DNA of 64,000 bases from Branchipolynoe longqiensis (GCA_030323885.1 CM059198.1:62894917-62958916), one strand, 5' to 3'. Positions 10,202 to 20,038 are shown, counted from the first letter of the stretch. Made by a program: numbers and translations. Notes: generated by a model not told the origin, from the sequence alone.

Positions 10202-10600
10202 CACCCCCACATGATGTGTGTGTGTATCTGTGTCTCTGGGTGTGTGTCTCTGTGTGTGTCTCTGTGTGTGTCTCTGTGTGTGTGTGTCTCTGTGTGTGTG
10301 TCTCTGTGTTGTGCCTGTGTGTGTACCTGTGTGTGTCTCTGCGTGTGTCTGTCTGTGTGTGTCTCTGTGTTGTGTCTCTGTGTCTCTGTGTGTGTCTGTG
10401 TCTTTGTGTCTCTGTTGCTGTGTGTGTGTCTGTGTGTATCTCTGTGTCTGTGTGTGTGTCTCTGTGTGTATGTCTGTGTGTCTATGTGTGTGTCTGGGTG
10501 TGTGTCTGTGTGTGTGTGTCTCACAGACAGAGACACACACAGAGACACGGAGACACAGACACACACATAGAGACACACACAGAGACACAGAGTCACACAC
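10202..10600. repeat. GT-rich array switching to CA-rich
   Basis: TGTGTGTCTC-type repeats up to about 10520 are followed at once by CACAGAGACACACAC-type repeats. This makes a large imperfect inverted structure next to the right TIR. Confidence 0.85.
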
Positions 10601-10750
10601 ACTTTTTATATCCTTTTTATATACTTCACTGCATAGCGCATAACGCATAACGCAATACGCATTACACGTATATGGAATGATGGCATTCCCATAATGCATT
10701 ACGCGTATATGGAATGCGCCCTTTAATAACTCTATCATTGCTGTTAGTAT

Positions 10751-10828
10751 TACTGCTCATTACTGCTCATTACTGCTCTTTACTGCTCATTACTGCTCAT
10801 TAGGGCTCATTACTGCTCATTACTGCTG
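10751..10828 (+). repeat. Short tandem repeat, 10-bp unit
   Basis: About eight copies of TACTGCTCAT with single-base variants. Confidence 0.85.
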
Positions 10829-11418
10829 CCCCTTCTGGTTTTAAATTTGTCTTTTTTTTCATGAAAAACATTGCATATGAAGGGTTCAGGCGCAACAACT
10901 GACAAACACCATCCGGACTGAAATGAAACCATCACGACAATATTTGAGCTGAAGCTGCCATCACTCCCATAATCAAATACATTTTTTAACGGAAGCTACC
11001 ACATCCCCCCTGTATAATGTCATACTCAAGATGAAATTGATCGACTTTAACTGGAAAGCGCAAGAATCAATTTTATTTGACAGAAAACAACTAACGTTAA
11101 TTAGATGATTACCTATTTCATCTGGGTCAATTTCAAGGGTTTTAGGTGGGTTTCTTTTCTTTTTTACGAATAACTATGCATTTTCTTGGATCTGCTTTTT
11201 ACTGAAGATGCACTTGGCACTTGAGAGGATCCATCCTCTTTGTACCTTTGTCTGTTTATATGCTAGGGGTATGATACATTGCAGTGTCTTCACTAGTGTA
11301 CTCTAGCGGCGCAATACTGCGTAATGGTATCATATAAAACACAATGGTATAGCATATCCCTCGAGGCCACATGGTCCTGTGTTACAAAGAGTACAGCATT
11401 CCCTTATTTCAAATATTT
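10829..11418. other. Unique sequence, no gene seen
   Basis: AT-rich, without repeats or ORFs of note. Confidence 0.4.
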
Positions 11419-11426
11419 AACATTTT

Positions 11427-11749
11427 CAGGGATGAAAGATCTCTGCGATTTCGCGGATTTCCGCGATTTATGATATTTACCGATTATTGATTTGTTCGAG
11501 TCCCGTTTTTATATGACCGTAGATGTTGCTAGGAAAAAAAAACCACCCAAACCAGAACGAGTTAGATATGGGTGATAATATAGGCACAGCAAGGATAGTT
11601 GAAACCTGACTTCCAGTATTTTTTTCTGCAATTCCCTGACAGTGCTAATCCTATGGGAGGAAATCCGCGTTTTCGCGGAAATTCACTGTCGGCGTAATAA
11701 TCTCGGCTTGATTTCCGCGTTTTTTTGCCGGAGACCACTTTCATCCCTG
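11427..11749 (+). mobile_element. hAT-like MITE (CAGGGATGAAAG), copy 1
   Basis: Perfect terminal repeats CAGGGATGAAAG and CTTTCATCCCTG, flanked by AACATTTT (11419-11426) and AACATTAT (11750-11757), a 7-of-8 match to an 8-bp hAT-type duplication. The inside has TTTCGCGGATTTCCGCGATT-like palindromic sequence and, at about 11497-11535, a GTTCGAGTCC-like B-box joined to TATATGACCGTAGATGTTGC, the tail of the SINE family. Confidence 0.8.
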
Positions 11750-11796
11750 AACATTATATGAAATGCATTCAGTCCAGTAAATGTAACAAACTATAA

Positions 11797-11998
11797 ATGA
11801 CAGCACACAATTATATGGACTGCTTAGACATTAATAAATCTAATAAACTAGAAATACAAGATACTGGATCTTTTATTGATATTGCTGAAATAATGGAGCG
11901 CAGGTTTCTCAGTGCATTCAACCTGAAGCCGAATGAAGCGAAGGTTTTTATGCTTGTCAGTAGTGGAATGAGGAAGAATAATTGTCAGCGAGTGCAAT
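11797..11998. other. Short unique stretch with a 72-codon ORF
   Basis: The ORF at 11797-12015 runs into a SINE tail. No domain is recognised and it is most likely not a gene. Confidence 0.3.
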
Positions 11999-12052
11999 TG
12001 TCCCCCAGACCTTAGATGTTGCCAGGATGTAAAAGCCCAACATCCAACCAAC
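11999..12052 (+). mobile_element. SINE tail fragment
   Basis: GACCTTAGATGTTGCCAGGA then TGTAAAAGCCCAACATCC, ending where a full SINE begins. Confidence 0.75.
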
Positions 12053-12402
12053 CAGACCAGACGGGATGGCCGAATGAGTTAGAGCGTCCGTCTCCCGTGC
12101 TGGTAGATCGTGGGGTCGTGGGTTCGAGTCCCGGTCGAGTCAAACCAATGACTTTAAAATTGATACTTGTTGCTTCCTAGCCAGGTGCTCGGCATTATTA
12201 GGATAGGGCAAGGACTGGTGTGTTCAGTGTCAGGATAATGTGACTGAGTGGGATACCAGGTCATGGTGCTGGCGGCCTGGTTTCCCAGTGGGACAGCACT
12301 ATAAAGTTGCTATGAGTGCGCACTATCACAAGTCGGTACCCATCCTGATATGACCTTAGATGTTGCTAGGACGTAAAACAACAAACAAACAAACAATCCA
12401 AC
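12053..12402 (+). mobile_element. SINE, head A, full length and well preserved
   Basis: Complete head with GGGATGGCCGAATGAGTTAG and B-box GGTTCGAGTCC, complete body, tail AGATGTTGCTAGGACGTAAA and a run of CAAA repeats. One of the best copies for judging the family consensus. Confidence 0.92.
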
Positions 12403-12479
12403 CAACCAAGCAATTGTTCCTGCTTAATCAATGAATCTAACTAAATTAATGGTGGTAGTTTATTTTATGTTATTACATT

Positions 12480-12822
12480 TTATTACATGTTGGTATGCAG
12501 GTATTGCAATATCTCAGGGAGTTTGACGCCCCTGCCCTGCAGAGTTGTAAACCACTGCCTTGTGGTACAGGTTCTTGATAGAACTGAAGGCTAAGGGAGC
12601 AAACCCTGAACAGAAAACCATGTCACTGTGGCAGCATCAAGGGTGGTTGATGAATGGAATTCCCAACATCTCCCGACCAGCTACTGCAGGGAGAAATAGT
12701 TTTGCACCTGTCTGGACATGTTCTTGCCAGTGTGAAACCTCTATTTGCTCCCCGAGAGAGTGTCGCTGGTAACTTGCAAAAGCCAGCAGCACTTCAACAC
12801 TTTTGCAGGCAGCTTTCATGAA
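12480..12822. repeat. Unidentified repeat X, copy 1 (fused to a LINE 3' end)
   Basis: The last 130 bases or so (about 12693-12822, ending CTTTCATGAAAT) recur inverted at 24630-24765 with about six differences. On the reverse strand both copies keep one open frame with residues SVEVLLAFASYQRHSLGEQ. At the CATGAAAT end both copies join LINE sequence, but at different LINE positions. Family unknown. Confidence 0.6.
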
Positions 12823-12825
12823 ATG

Positions 12826-13182
12826 TAGGTGAAAAAGCTGCATGCCTTCATGATGCAGCATCTGCATTCAATCATGAGGCTAACCTGGAAGGACAAAGTG
12901 ACAAATAAGGAAATACTCAAGCGGACGGGGCTGCCCTCTATGGAAGATCTTCTGATCAAAAAGAATCTCCGGTGGACTGGACACCTCATGAGGATGTCAT
13001 CAGACAGGCTACCAAAGCAAATCATCTATTCTCAACTGTCTTCTGGTTACAGAAAGAGAGGGCGCCCTCGTCTCCGGTTCAAGGATACCATCAAGAGAAA
13101 CCAGAAGCTGAGAGACATTAAGACTGACTCATGGACATCACTCTCAGAGCAGAGAGCTAAATGGAGAGCGGCAGTCAAGTAA
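12826..13182 (+). pseudogene. Non-LTR retrotransposon ORF2, C-terminal fragment
   Basis: An open stretch of about 117 codons contains LRWTGHLMRM, GYRKRGRPRLRFKD and a final AKWRAAVK before the stop. These are hallmarks of the region after the reverse transcriptase domain in many LINE ORF2 proteins. The catalytic domain itself is absent (5' truncation, the usual fate of LINE copies). It is nearly the same as the fragment at 37343-37783, so the same family inserted at least three times here. The stop is followed by a short 3' UTR and a GAT-repeat tail. The ATG at 12829 is internal and not a true start. Confidence 0.85.
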
Positions 13183-13243
13183 TGAAAGCAGTCTTTGTCG
13201 CATCACGACTGACAGCATGATGATGATGATGATGATGATGACA
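13183..13243 (+). mobile_element. LINE 3' UTR and GAT-repeat tail
   Basis: TGAAAGCAGTCTTTGTCGCA followed by GACAGCATGATGATGATGAT. The same 3' end occurs inverted at 24483-24530 and 37289-37340, which fixes the element's 3' terminus. Confidence 0.8.
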
Positions 13244-13251
13244 TTAAGAAC

Positions 13252-13282
13252 GGTGGTTCACGTCCTTGCCAGGATGTAAAAC
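13252..13282 (+). mobile_element. SINE tail scrap
   Basis: CCTTGCCAGGATGTAAAACC with CAACAAG. Confidence 0.5.
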
Positions 13283-13418
13283 CCCAACAAGCATTCGAAC
13301 CGTGTTCACAGCTGCGCACTGAAGTTACCTAACTGTGTACCGCGTTAGGAATCAGATGCATGATCAAGCACCTTGAGAAGATGTAGACAACCTGATACAG
13401 GCTTATATAGACTACCAT

Positions 13419-13739
13419 GTTGGTTGTTGGAGTTTTACATCTTGGCAACATCTAAGATCATATCAGGATGAGTACTGACTTGTGATAGTGCACACTTATG
13501 GTGATTTTATAGTGCATCCTCACTGGGAGACCAGACCTCAGTCACATTATCATGACACTGAGCTAACTAGTCCTTGCCATATCCTATTAATGCTAAGTGA
13601 AAGGCTAGAAAGTGACAATTATACATTTTTAGTTCATTGGTTTGAATCGACCAGCATTCAAACCTGTGCATTTGAATCCCATGATCTACCAAAGCGAGAG
13701 ATGGAAGCTCAACTCATTCGGCCATCTTGCCTGGTCAAT
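13419..13739 (-). mobile_element. SINE, reverse strand, head A
   Basis: Tail TTGGTTGTTGGAGTTTTACA, body, and head ending ATTCGGCCATCTTGCCTGGT. Diverged. Confidence 0.82.
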
Positions 13740-13914
13740 AGGCTACCAAATCAGTCATGACTGCATAGAAGCTTTCTGTTTTGTGTGGTGCTTTTTGGCT
13801 GGTGAGTTTGGATGGTACTTAAAAATAAAAATTTGATCCAATGAAATGAAAATGATCTGTTTCAAATAGATCATGATGAACAGAGTATTCCTAGGTTAAC
13901 AGATGGTGAATCCT

Positions 13915-14061
13915 GGGCCCGTATGCATGACGGGGTGTTAGATTACACTCAGTGTGTTTGCGCTAACACCGCTCCTTGCATACTGAGTTTTCGCCGCTAA
14001 CCTAGAAATCCCCGCCAAAACCAGTTTTGGTTCGCTAAAACTGTGTCATGCATACGGGCCC
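13915..14061. mobile_element. Short TIR element (GGGCCCGTATGCATGAC), copy 1
   Basis: 147 bp with near-perfect inverted ends GGGCCCGTATGCATGAC. The interior has GTGTTAG/CTAACAC palindromic parts and CCGCCAAAACCAGTTTTGG. A close relative is at 59862-59998 and a larger diverged one at 23656-24360. Confidence 0.8.
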
Positions 14062-14340
14062 TGGTCTGAGGGTGTATGTCAATCTGTCCAAGGGTGACTG
14101 ATACTGACACTGGTCCTATTGGCACACGTGGTGGCCGACTATGGTAATAACCCACTCCGACTCCCTCCCGCCCATACTCCAAATAACCAGGCCTAATCAC
14201 CACATCACTACCCATCATGCAAATGTGCCGATATGCCCCAGGAGCAATGAAGCGGAGTAACACTTAGGTAGTGCAGACATGACACTGGTCGTCGGCCCAG
14301 TTAGTCAACCCACAAGCTGATTATGGCTTGAGGTAATTGG

Positions 14341-14633
14341 TTGGTTGTTGGGAGTTTTACATCCTGGCACCACTTAGGGTCATATCAGGATGGGTACCGA
14401 CTTGTGACAGTGCGCACTCATGGTAACTTGATAGTTCTGGCCCACTGGGAAATCAGGCCACCAGGACCATGACCCAATATCCCACTTAGCCACGTTATCA
14501 TGACACTAAGCTACCCAGTCCTTATTCTATCCTATTAATGCTGAGTGCCAGGCTCGGAAGCTAGAAATATCAATTTGATACGTTATTGGTTTGACTCGAC
14601 CGGGAAACAAACTCCCAACCTTCTGCACCCAAG
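14341..14633 (-). mobile_element. SINE, reverse strand, head B, split by another SINE (part 1)
   Basis: Tail to B-box (GACTCGACCGGGAAACAAAC) on the reverse strand, interrupted at TCTGCACCCAAG (14622-14633). The head resumes at 14981 after the inserted SINE. Confidence 0.85.
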
Positions 14634-14968
14634 GACCAGACGGGATGGCCGAATGAGTTAGAGCGTCCGTCTCCTGTGTTGGTAGATCATGGGGTCGTGG
14701 GTACAAACTCTGGTCAAGTCAACCAATAAATATTTATACTTGCCGCTACCTAGCCTGGGGCTTCGCATTATTCGGATAGGGCAAAGACTGGTTGGCTCAG
14801 TGTCAGGATAATATGACTGAGTGGGATATCAGGTCATGGTGCTCGCGGCCTGGTCTACCAGTTGGGCAGTGCTATAAAGTCACCATGAGTGTGCACTGTC
14901 ACAAGTCAGTACCTGTCCTGATATGACCTTAGATGTTGCTAGGACGTAAAACAACAACAAACAAACAA
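14634..14968 (+). mobile_element. SINE, head A, full length, inserted into a SINE
   Basis: Complete copy from the GACCAGACGGGATGGCCGAA head to CAACAAACAAACAA. The flanking TCTGCACCCAAG and TCTGCATCCAAAG (14969-14981) form a target duplication of about 12-13 bp, typical of LINE-type retroposition. Confidence 0.9.
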
Positions 14969-14980
14969 TCTGCATCCAAA

Positions 14981-15020
14981 GACTGTGCCCTACCGATTAG
15001 AACACCACACCCGGGCGGCT
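14981..15020 (-). mobile_element. SINE head B, part 2 of the split reverse copy
   Basis: ACTGTGCCCTACCGATTAGA then ACACCCGGGCGGC, the reverse of a head-B 5' end. Confidence 0.8.
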
Positions 15021-15080
15021 TGAGATACAGTTTTGCTTGTCTTTAACAGTAGGACAGGGCAATGAAAGCAGAGAAAGTTT

Positions 15081-15405
15081 CAGCAATGAAAGATTTCCAT
15101 AATTTTGTCAATTTCCAGGATTTTTGATCTTCACTGATTCACGTTCACTAAATGCCAGTATATATGACAGCAATTGGTTAGTCCCATTCTTATATGACCT
15201 TACATGATGCTAGAACATAAAACCCACCCAAGAAAGAGTCTGGAGTGTTTGGCACAGTTGAAACCTGACTTCCGGCATTTAACCGCAATTTCCTGACAGT
15301 GCTAATCTTTTTTCCGGAAATTTGCCGTTAGTACTGCGGGGAACCGCTAGGTGGCGCCCGTGTCTCAACCTGATTTCTGCAGTTGTGTTACTGCCTGGCT
15401 TTTGG
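15081..15405 (+). mobile_element. hAT-like MITE, copy 2 (right end lost)
   Basis: Begins CAGCAATGAAAGATTTCC. It shares the internal TTATATGACCTTACATGATG (SINE-tail-like) and GTTGAAACCTGACTTCCGGC blocks with copy 1. The CATCCCTG end is not found. Confidence 0.65.
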
Positions 15406-15441
15406 TACCACTATTTACCTAAACTATATTTGTGTATATAC

Positions 15442-15766
15442 CAGGGATGAAGGATCTCCGCGGTTTCGCGGATTTCCGGGATTGTTTATATTCACAGATT
15501 AATGTTAAACAAAATTCCAAAAAAATGGGATGTATATATGACACCAGTTGGGTGGTTCGAATCCCTTTCTTATATGACCTTAGATGTAGCTAGAACATCG
15601 AATCTAAACAAGAAAGTGTTTGGTACGGCCGATAATGCAATCACAACAAGGCTAGTTCAAACCTGACTTCCGGTATATTCCCGCGATTCCCTGACAATGT
15701 TAAACCTATGGGAGAATAATTATCCACATTTCCGCTTTTTTCCCCCAGAGATTACTTTCATCCCTG
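15442..15766 (+). mobile_element. hAT-like MITE, copy 3
   Basis: CAGGGATGAAGGATCTCCGC to CTTTCATCCCTG, with ATATAC repeated on both sides. The inside includes TGGTTCGAATCCC next to TTATATGACCTTAGATGTAG, again B-box plus SINE tail. It lies 36 bp after copy 2 in the same orientation. Confidence 0.75.
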
Positions 15767-16010
15767 ATATACCAGAAGACCACTGTTTTGGCACAGAGAC
15801 AAAATTTGTTCAGCTACATAAACATTCTAACCCCCCCCCCCCCTTGAAAGAAAATTACCTTCCTTCACTGTCAACATGGTGTAAAATCACCAGCAACCAA
15901 TCATCAGTTGTTGTATGCTACTGGCCAGAGTGTATTGCTAAGTATTGCCCTTGATAATTTCTCAGAGGTCACTCAGTAATTTAGAGCTAGAGAAACCATG
16001 TCACTGGGCT
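15767..16010. other. Short unique sequence with a C run
   Basis: No gene is seen. A poly-C run lies at about 15831-15843. Confidence 0.4.
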
Positions 16011-16020
16011 GGGCTGGGCT

Positions 16021-16417
16021 TAGATAAAAGATTCACCCCATACTTACAGTACAGGGGTGAACGACAACGTAGTCTAAATACGGGTGAAAATAGCTTTAGA
16101 ATGGAACAGGAAGTAGAATGCCTGGCACCAGTGTCAAATGGTTACTTATATCAGCACAGAGTTGGTGAAAGGGGAGAGAATGCAAAAAGACAAAATGGCG
16201 GCCAGAGAACTCCGTCAATTTCACTTTTAAATTGCATTAAACTATATGTTTTATTATATTTTCCAACTCAAAAGTAGCGGGTAAATATGAAGATGTACAT
16301 AAAGAATATATTGTGGTTCTTAAATTAAGAATTTACCAGCTCAGTTAATTAACCCAGCATGTCGAAATTCTTCGCCAGCTTTTCTAATGGGGAAGTAGGG
16401 GGTGAATCTTTTATCTA
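16021..16417 (+). mobile_element. MITE with 9-bp TSD family, copy C (inside a TGGGCT repeat)
   Basis: TAGATAAAAGATTCACCCC to GGGTGAATCTTTTATCTA, 397 bp. It lies in a GGGCT array, with flanks GGCTGGGCT and CGCCAGGCT (6 of 9 alike), so the duplication is blurred. An internal frame starting MEQEVECLAPVSNGY is open to the end, as in copy D, but see the rejected list. It contains AAAATGGCGGCC, a YY1-like motif. Confidence 0.88.
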
Positions 16418-16426
16418 CGCCAGGCT

Positions 16427-16492
16427 GGGCTGGGCTGGGCTGGGCTGGGCTGGGTTGGGCTGGGCTGGGCTGGGCTGGGCTGGGCTGGGCTT
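16427..16492 (+). repeat. GGGCT pentanucleotide array
   Basis: About twelve copies of TGGGC, continued from 16001-16020 on the other side of the MITE. Confidence 0.9.
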
Positions 16493-16698
16493 ACAATGGG
16501 CATACAATGGACCTACAATGGACAGCGTGGGCTGGCTGGGCTGTTTTCAGTTCTCTCAGCGGTCTAAGACCAGCGTTCTAGTTAGTATGTCTTTTTGTAG
16601 TTTTGTTGTTGTTTATGTGCTCACTGCGTCTGTAATAAGTCTGTAATAAGTCGGCTGCTGCACTACCACCGACGTTCCCACCCTACCACTCGGTAATA

Positions 16699-16701
16699 AG
16701 T

Positions 16702-16742
<41 letters not shown>

Positions 16743-16745
16743 CGT
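16699..16745 (+). repeat. GT microsatellite
   Basis: About 40 bases of uninterrupted TG. Confidence 0.95.
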
Positions 16746-16856
16746 GTGTGTGGCGTGTAAGCGCGCTGTGTATGGGGGGAGTCTAGCAGCTTTTAAGGGT
16801 TCCCAGGAGGCTGTCTAATATCAGTAAAACGTCTATAGCAGTGCCAGTTGTACCTC

Positions 16857-17012
16857 TTCCACACACACACACACACTCCCACACACACCTCCACCCACCT
16901 CTTCCACACACACACCCCTCCAACACACTCCAACCCACCTCTTCCACACACACAGGCCCTCCCACACACTCACCCCCACCTCTTCCACACACACACTACA
17001 CCAACCACCCAG
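16857..17012 (+). repeat. CACA/CCCACC-rich tandem repeat
   Basis: Degenerate units of the CTCTTCCACACACACA type. The large ORFs crossing here are low complexity. Confidence 0.85.
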
Positions 17013-17071
17013 CCTCCCCAGGCCCTCTCAGAGGACTGTGGTTGGGCTCCTTAGGCTGTCTTTTTCCTTCC

Positions 17072-17072
<1 letters not shown>

Positions 17073-17104
<32 letters not shown>
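17073..17104. repeat. Poly-C tract, about 32 bases
   Basis: Uninterrupted C run. Its length is unlikely to be exact. Confidence 0.9.
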
Positions 17105-17107
<3 letters not shown>

Positions 17108-17235
17108 TCCTGTGATCACTACCCATCGGAAGCCAACTCCCGACCACATGGGACTGATTTCAGTGGTGCCCATTCAGTGCTGCAGATTTGCAGCCTTCAT
17201 CGCACCAATGCGACTGAAAACTCCCCAAAACAACA

Positions 17236-17510
17236 ACAACAACAACCACACACCCCTCCCACACACTTCAACCCACCACCTCTTCCACACCCACACACCC
17301 CTCCCACACACTCACACCCACCTCTTCCACACACTCCTCCCACACACACACACACTCCTCCCCCACACACACAAACTCCTCCCACACACACACACTCCTC
17401 CCACACACACACACTCCTGCCACACACACACTCCCTCCATACACACACACTCCTCCCATACACACGCACACTCCTCCCATACACACACACCATCCCACAC
17501 ACGCCCCCTG
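17236..17510 (+). repeat. CTCCTCCCACACACACAC tandem array
   Basis: Continuation of the 16857 array type after about 130 bp of ordinary sequence (17105-17235). Confidence 0.85.
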
Positions 17511-17639
17511 CGTCCCACGCTGCGTCAATAGCCACATTGGATCCCCAAAGGACCTCACAGTCAATGGGGCTATATTGTGATATGTAGGTCATGTTCCTGT
17601 TGAGTTGTAATCTTAGCTATGAAGGCAGCACTTGTAGTT

Positions 17640-17855
17640 ACAAATATATGTCTGTCCCTCCTTCCTCTCCTCTCTCTCTCCACCATTTCTTCCATCTACT
17701 TCCCTTGATCTTTGTGTCTCCTCCTACTCTCTGTCTGCCTCCTGTGCCTGCCCCCCCCCCCCCCTCCACTACCTCTTTTCCTTTCCTTCTATCTCTTTCC
17801 ACTCCCTTTGCTTCTGGTCTGCTTACCTCCTCTCCTTGCCTCCTCTCCCCACCCT
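17640..17855 (+). repeat. Pyrimidine-rich tract
   Basis: C/T-rich on the plus strand with a poly-C run near 17750-17764. Confidence 0.75.
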
Positions 17856-18268
17856 CTGCCTCCTTACCCACCCTCTGCCTCCTCACCTACCCTCTGCCTC
17901 CTCACCCACCCTCTGCCTCCTCACCCACCCTCTGCCTCCTCACCCACCCTCTGCCTCCTTCCCACACTCTGCCTCCTCACCCACCACTTGCTCCTCACCC
18001 ACACTTCTCCTCCTCACCCACACTCTGCCTCCTCACCCACACTCTGCCTCCTCACCCACACTCTGCCTCCTCACCCACACTCTGCCTCCTCACCCACACT
18101 CTGCCTCCTCACCCACACTCTGCCTCCTCACCCACCCTCTGCCTCCTCACCCACACTCTGCCTCCTCACCCACACGCTGCCTCCTCACCCACCCTCTGCC
18201 TCCTCACCTACCCTCTGCCTCCTCACCCACCCTCCGCCTCCTCTCCCCACACTCTACCTCCTCAGGAT
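17856..18268 (+). repeat. 18-bp minisatellite (CTCTGCCTCCTCACCCAC)
   Basis: About 22 near-identical units. The unit length is divisible by three, so all frames without stops stay open and give spurious ORFs. Confidence 0.92.
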
Positions 18269-18445
18269 CCGGATAAAGTGGGATATCAGGTCATGGTGTT
18301 GGCGGCCTGGTGTCCCAATGGGGCATCCCTATAAAGTCGCCATGAATGTGCACTGTCACAAGTCGGTACCCGTCCTGATCTTAAATGTTGCCAGGACCTA
18401 GAACTCCACTAACTAACTAACCAACCAATCAACCAACCAACCAAC
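18269..18445 (+). mobile_element. SINE 3' half
   Basis: GTGGGATATCAGGTCATGGT through GTCGCCATGAATGTGCACTG to TTAAATGTTGCCAGGACC and a CCAACCAA run. The head was lost next to the minisatellite. Confidence 0.8.
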
Positions 18446-18505
18446 CAACCAACTCCCCCCCCCCCCCATCGTATCATCTGCCTTCTACCCACTTCTTCCA
18501 ACCAC

Positions 18506-18800
18506 AGACCATGGGATCATGGGTTCGAACCCTGGTCGAGTCAAACCAATGACTTACAAATTGATACTTGTCACATCCTAGCCAGGCACTCGGCATTATT
18601 GGGATAGGGCAAGGACTGGTTGGCTCAGTGCCAGGATAATGTGACTGAGTGGGATATCAGGTCATGGTGCTGGTGGCCTGGTCTCCCAGTGGGGCATGAC
18701 TATAAAGTTGCCATGAATGCGCACTGTCAAAAGTTAGTACCCGTACTGATATGACCTTAGATGTTGCTAGGACATCAAACAACAACAAACAAACAATCTT
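18506..18800 (+). mobile_element. SINE, head truncated
   Basis: Starts at CCATGGGATCATGGGTTCGA near the B-box and runs to ACAACAACAAACAAACAATC. Confidence 0.88.
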
Positions 18801-18965
18801 CCAACCACTGGTTTTGTAGAACCTGGGTTGAGTGGGTGCTGCTGATATACCTTCATGGTCTGATACCATCTGATACAAAAATAGTACATAAACTTCAGCA
18901 ACAACAACAACACACAGGTATACATTTCTGGCCCTAGGTGTACACTGGTTGACCCTGTTCACCAT

Positions 18966-19262
18966 GTGTTTGTGGGAGTTTATGTTTTTGCGCCATTAAA
19001 GGTCATATCAGAGTGGACTCTGACTTTGGACAGTACCCATTCATTGCGGCTTTATAGTATTGGCCCAGTGGGATACCATGTCCTGACCCCCCCCCCCCCT
19101 CCCCCCACACTCATCACACTGAATCAACCCGTCATTGTCTCATATTAATAATGCCAAGCGTCAGACAACGTCAATAATGTTGTAAGTATTTGGCTTAATT
19201 CGGGCGCGGTTCGAACCTGCATGTGGAGTGGGTGCTCTATTAACCCGGCCATCTCGTCCATG
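18966..19262 (-). mobile_element. Diverged SINE, reverse strand
   Basis: GGAGTTTATGTTTTTGCGCC, AAAGGTCATATCAGAGTGG and GCGGTTCGAACCTGCATG, then AACCCGGCCATCTCGTCCA. It contains a C run at 19088-19106. Its head region is duplicated at 19640-19760. Confidence 0.65.
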
Positions 19263-19312
19263 TTGCCTGGAGATGTGGACTGATGCACCTGTTGGAGTTC
19301 GGTCGGTTGGGT

Positions 19313-19614
19313 GTTGGATATGGTCATATCAGGACAGATACCGACTTGTGACAGTGCGCAGTCATGGCGACTTTATAGTGCTTCCCCGCTGGGAAATCAG
19401 GCCGCTGTCATGACGAGTCACTATCCCACACAGTCACATTTTCCTAACACTGGGCTAATCAGTCCTTGACCTATCCTATTAATGCCGAGCGCCAGGTTAG
19501 ATAACGACAAGTATCAATTTTTAAAGTCATTGGTTTGACTCGGCTCGGATTCGAAATCCCGACCTTCCGCATGGAACGCCTGCGCTCGACGGATTCGGCT
19601 ACCACGTCCAGTTC
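19313..19614 (-). mobile_element. SINE, reverse strand, head B
   Basis: GTGTTGGATATGGTCATATC to GACGGATTCGGCTACCACGT. The tail is slightly rearranged. Confidence 0.82.
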
Positions 19615-19639
19615 CATAACCCGTCCAGTTCCATAATAA

Positions 19640-19787
19640 CGTCAACAATGTTGTAAATCCCTGGTTTAATTCAGTCGGGGTTCGAACCCACGACCTCCCG
19701 CGTGCGGAGTTGGCGCTCTAGGGACACGGCAACCTCGTCCACGTTGCCTAGAGATGTGGTCTGTCGCGCCTGTTGGAGGTCGCGCTT
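19640..19787 (-). repeat. Duplicate of the 19163-19310 SINE-head region
   Basis: AACGTCAACAATGTTGTAAA, a GGGGTTCGAACCCACGACC B-box, CTCGTCCACGTTGCCTAGAG and GCACC/GCGCCTGTTGGAG match 19163-19310 in the same order. Each is followed by a reverse SINE tail. Confidence 0.7.
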
Positions 19788-20038
19788 GGTTGGTTGTTGG
19801 GGTTTTACATACTGGCACCATCTAAGGTCATATCAGGACGGGTACCGACTTGTGACAGTGTGCACTCATGGCAACTTTATAGTGCTTCCCCACTGGGAAA
19901 TCAGGCCACCGGTACAATGACTCGATATCCCACTCAGTCACATTTTCCTGATAATGAGCTAACCAGTCCTTACCCTATGCTATTAATGCAAAGTGTCAGG
20001 CTAAAAAGCGACATGTATCAATTTTATAAGTCATTGGA
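19788..20038 (-). mobile_element. SINE, reverse strand, head lost
   Basis: TTGGTTGGTTGTTGGGGTTT to CAATTTTATAAGTCATTGG. Confidence 0.85.

Larger units (their letters stand above)
8349..10723. mobile_element. Large TIR element, ACGCG family, with internal compound minisatellite
   Basis: The inverted ends are AGGCTGCATTCCATATACGC and the complement of AAGGGCGCATTCCATATACG, with TA on both sides (8347-8348, 10724-10725). The left subterminal motif CATTCCATATACGCGTAATG is doubled at 8430-8450. Inside are three copies of a 142-bp unit (from about 8530, 8921 and 9357), GT-rich arrays, a 9500-10200 stretch with no clear repeat, and a final GT array that flips to CA at about 10521. No transposase is recognised. 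The 1-2 kb non-repeat part may be captured sequence. Confidence 0.75.

Noticed and set aside
8663..10738. Cys/Val- or His/Thr-rich ORFs.
   Set aside because: Simple translation of GT/CA microsatellites.
12054..12130. tRNA genes in the head-A segments.
   Set aside because: Always linked to the same body and tail in many copies; SINE heads.
16093..16277. A small ORF (starting MEQEVECLAPVSNGY) seemingly conserved across copies of the 9-bp-TSD MITE.
   Set aside because: Comparing copies C (16021) and E (58114) codon by codon I count about 5 synonymous and 18 amino-acid-changing codons, which is what neutral drift gives, and copy F has a stop and a frameshift. No sign of protein selection.
17591..18401. 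ORFs of 229-247 codons.
   Set aside because: Products of an 18-bp minisatellite and pyrimidine-rich DNA; no domain.
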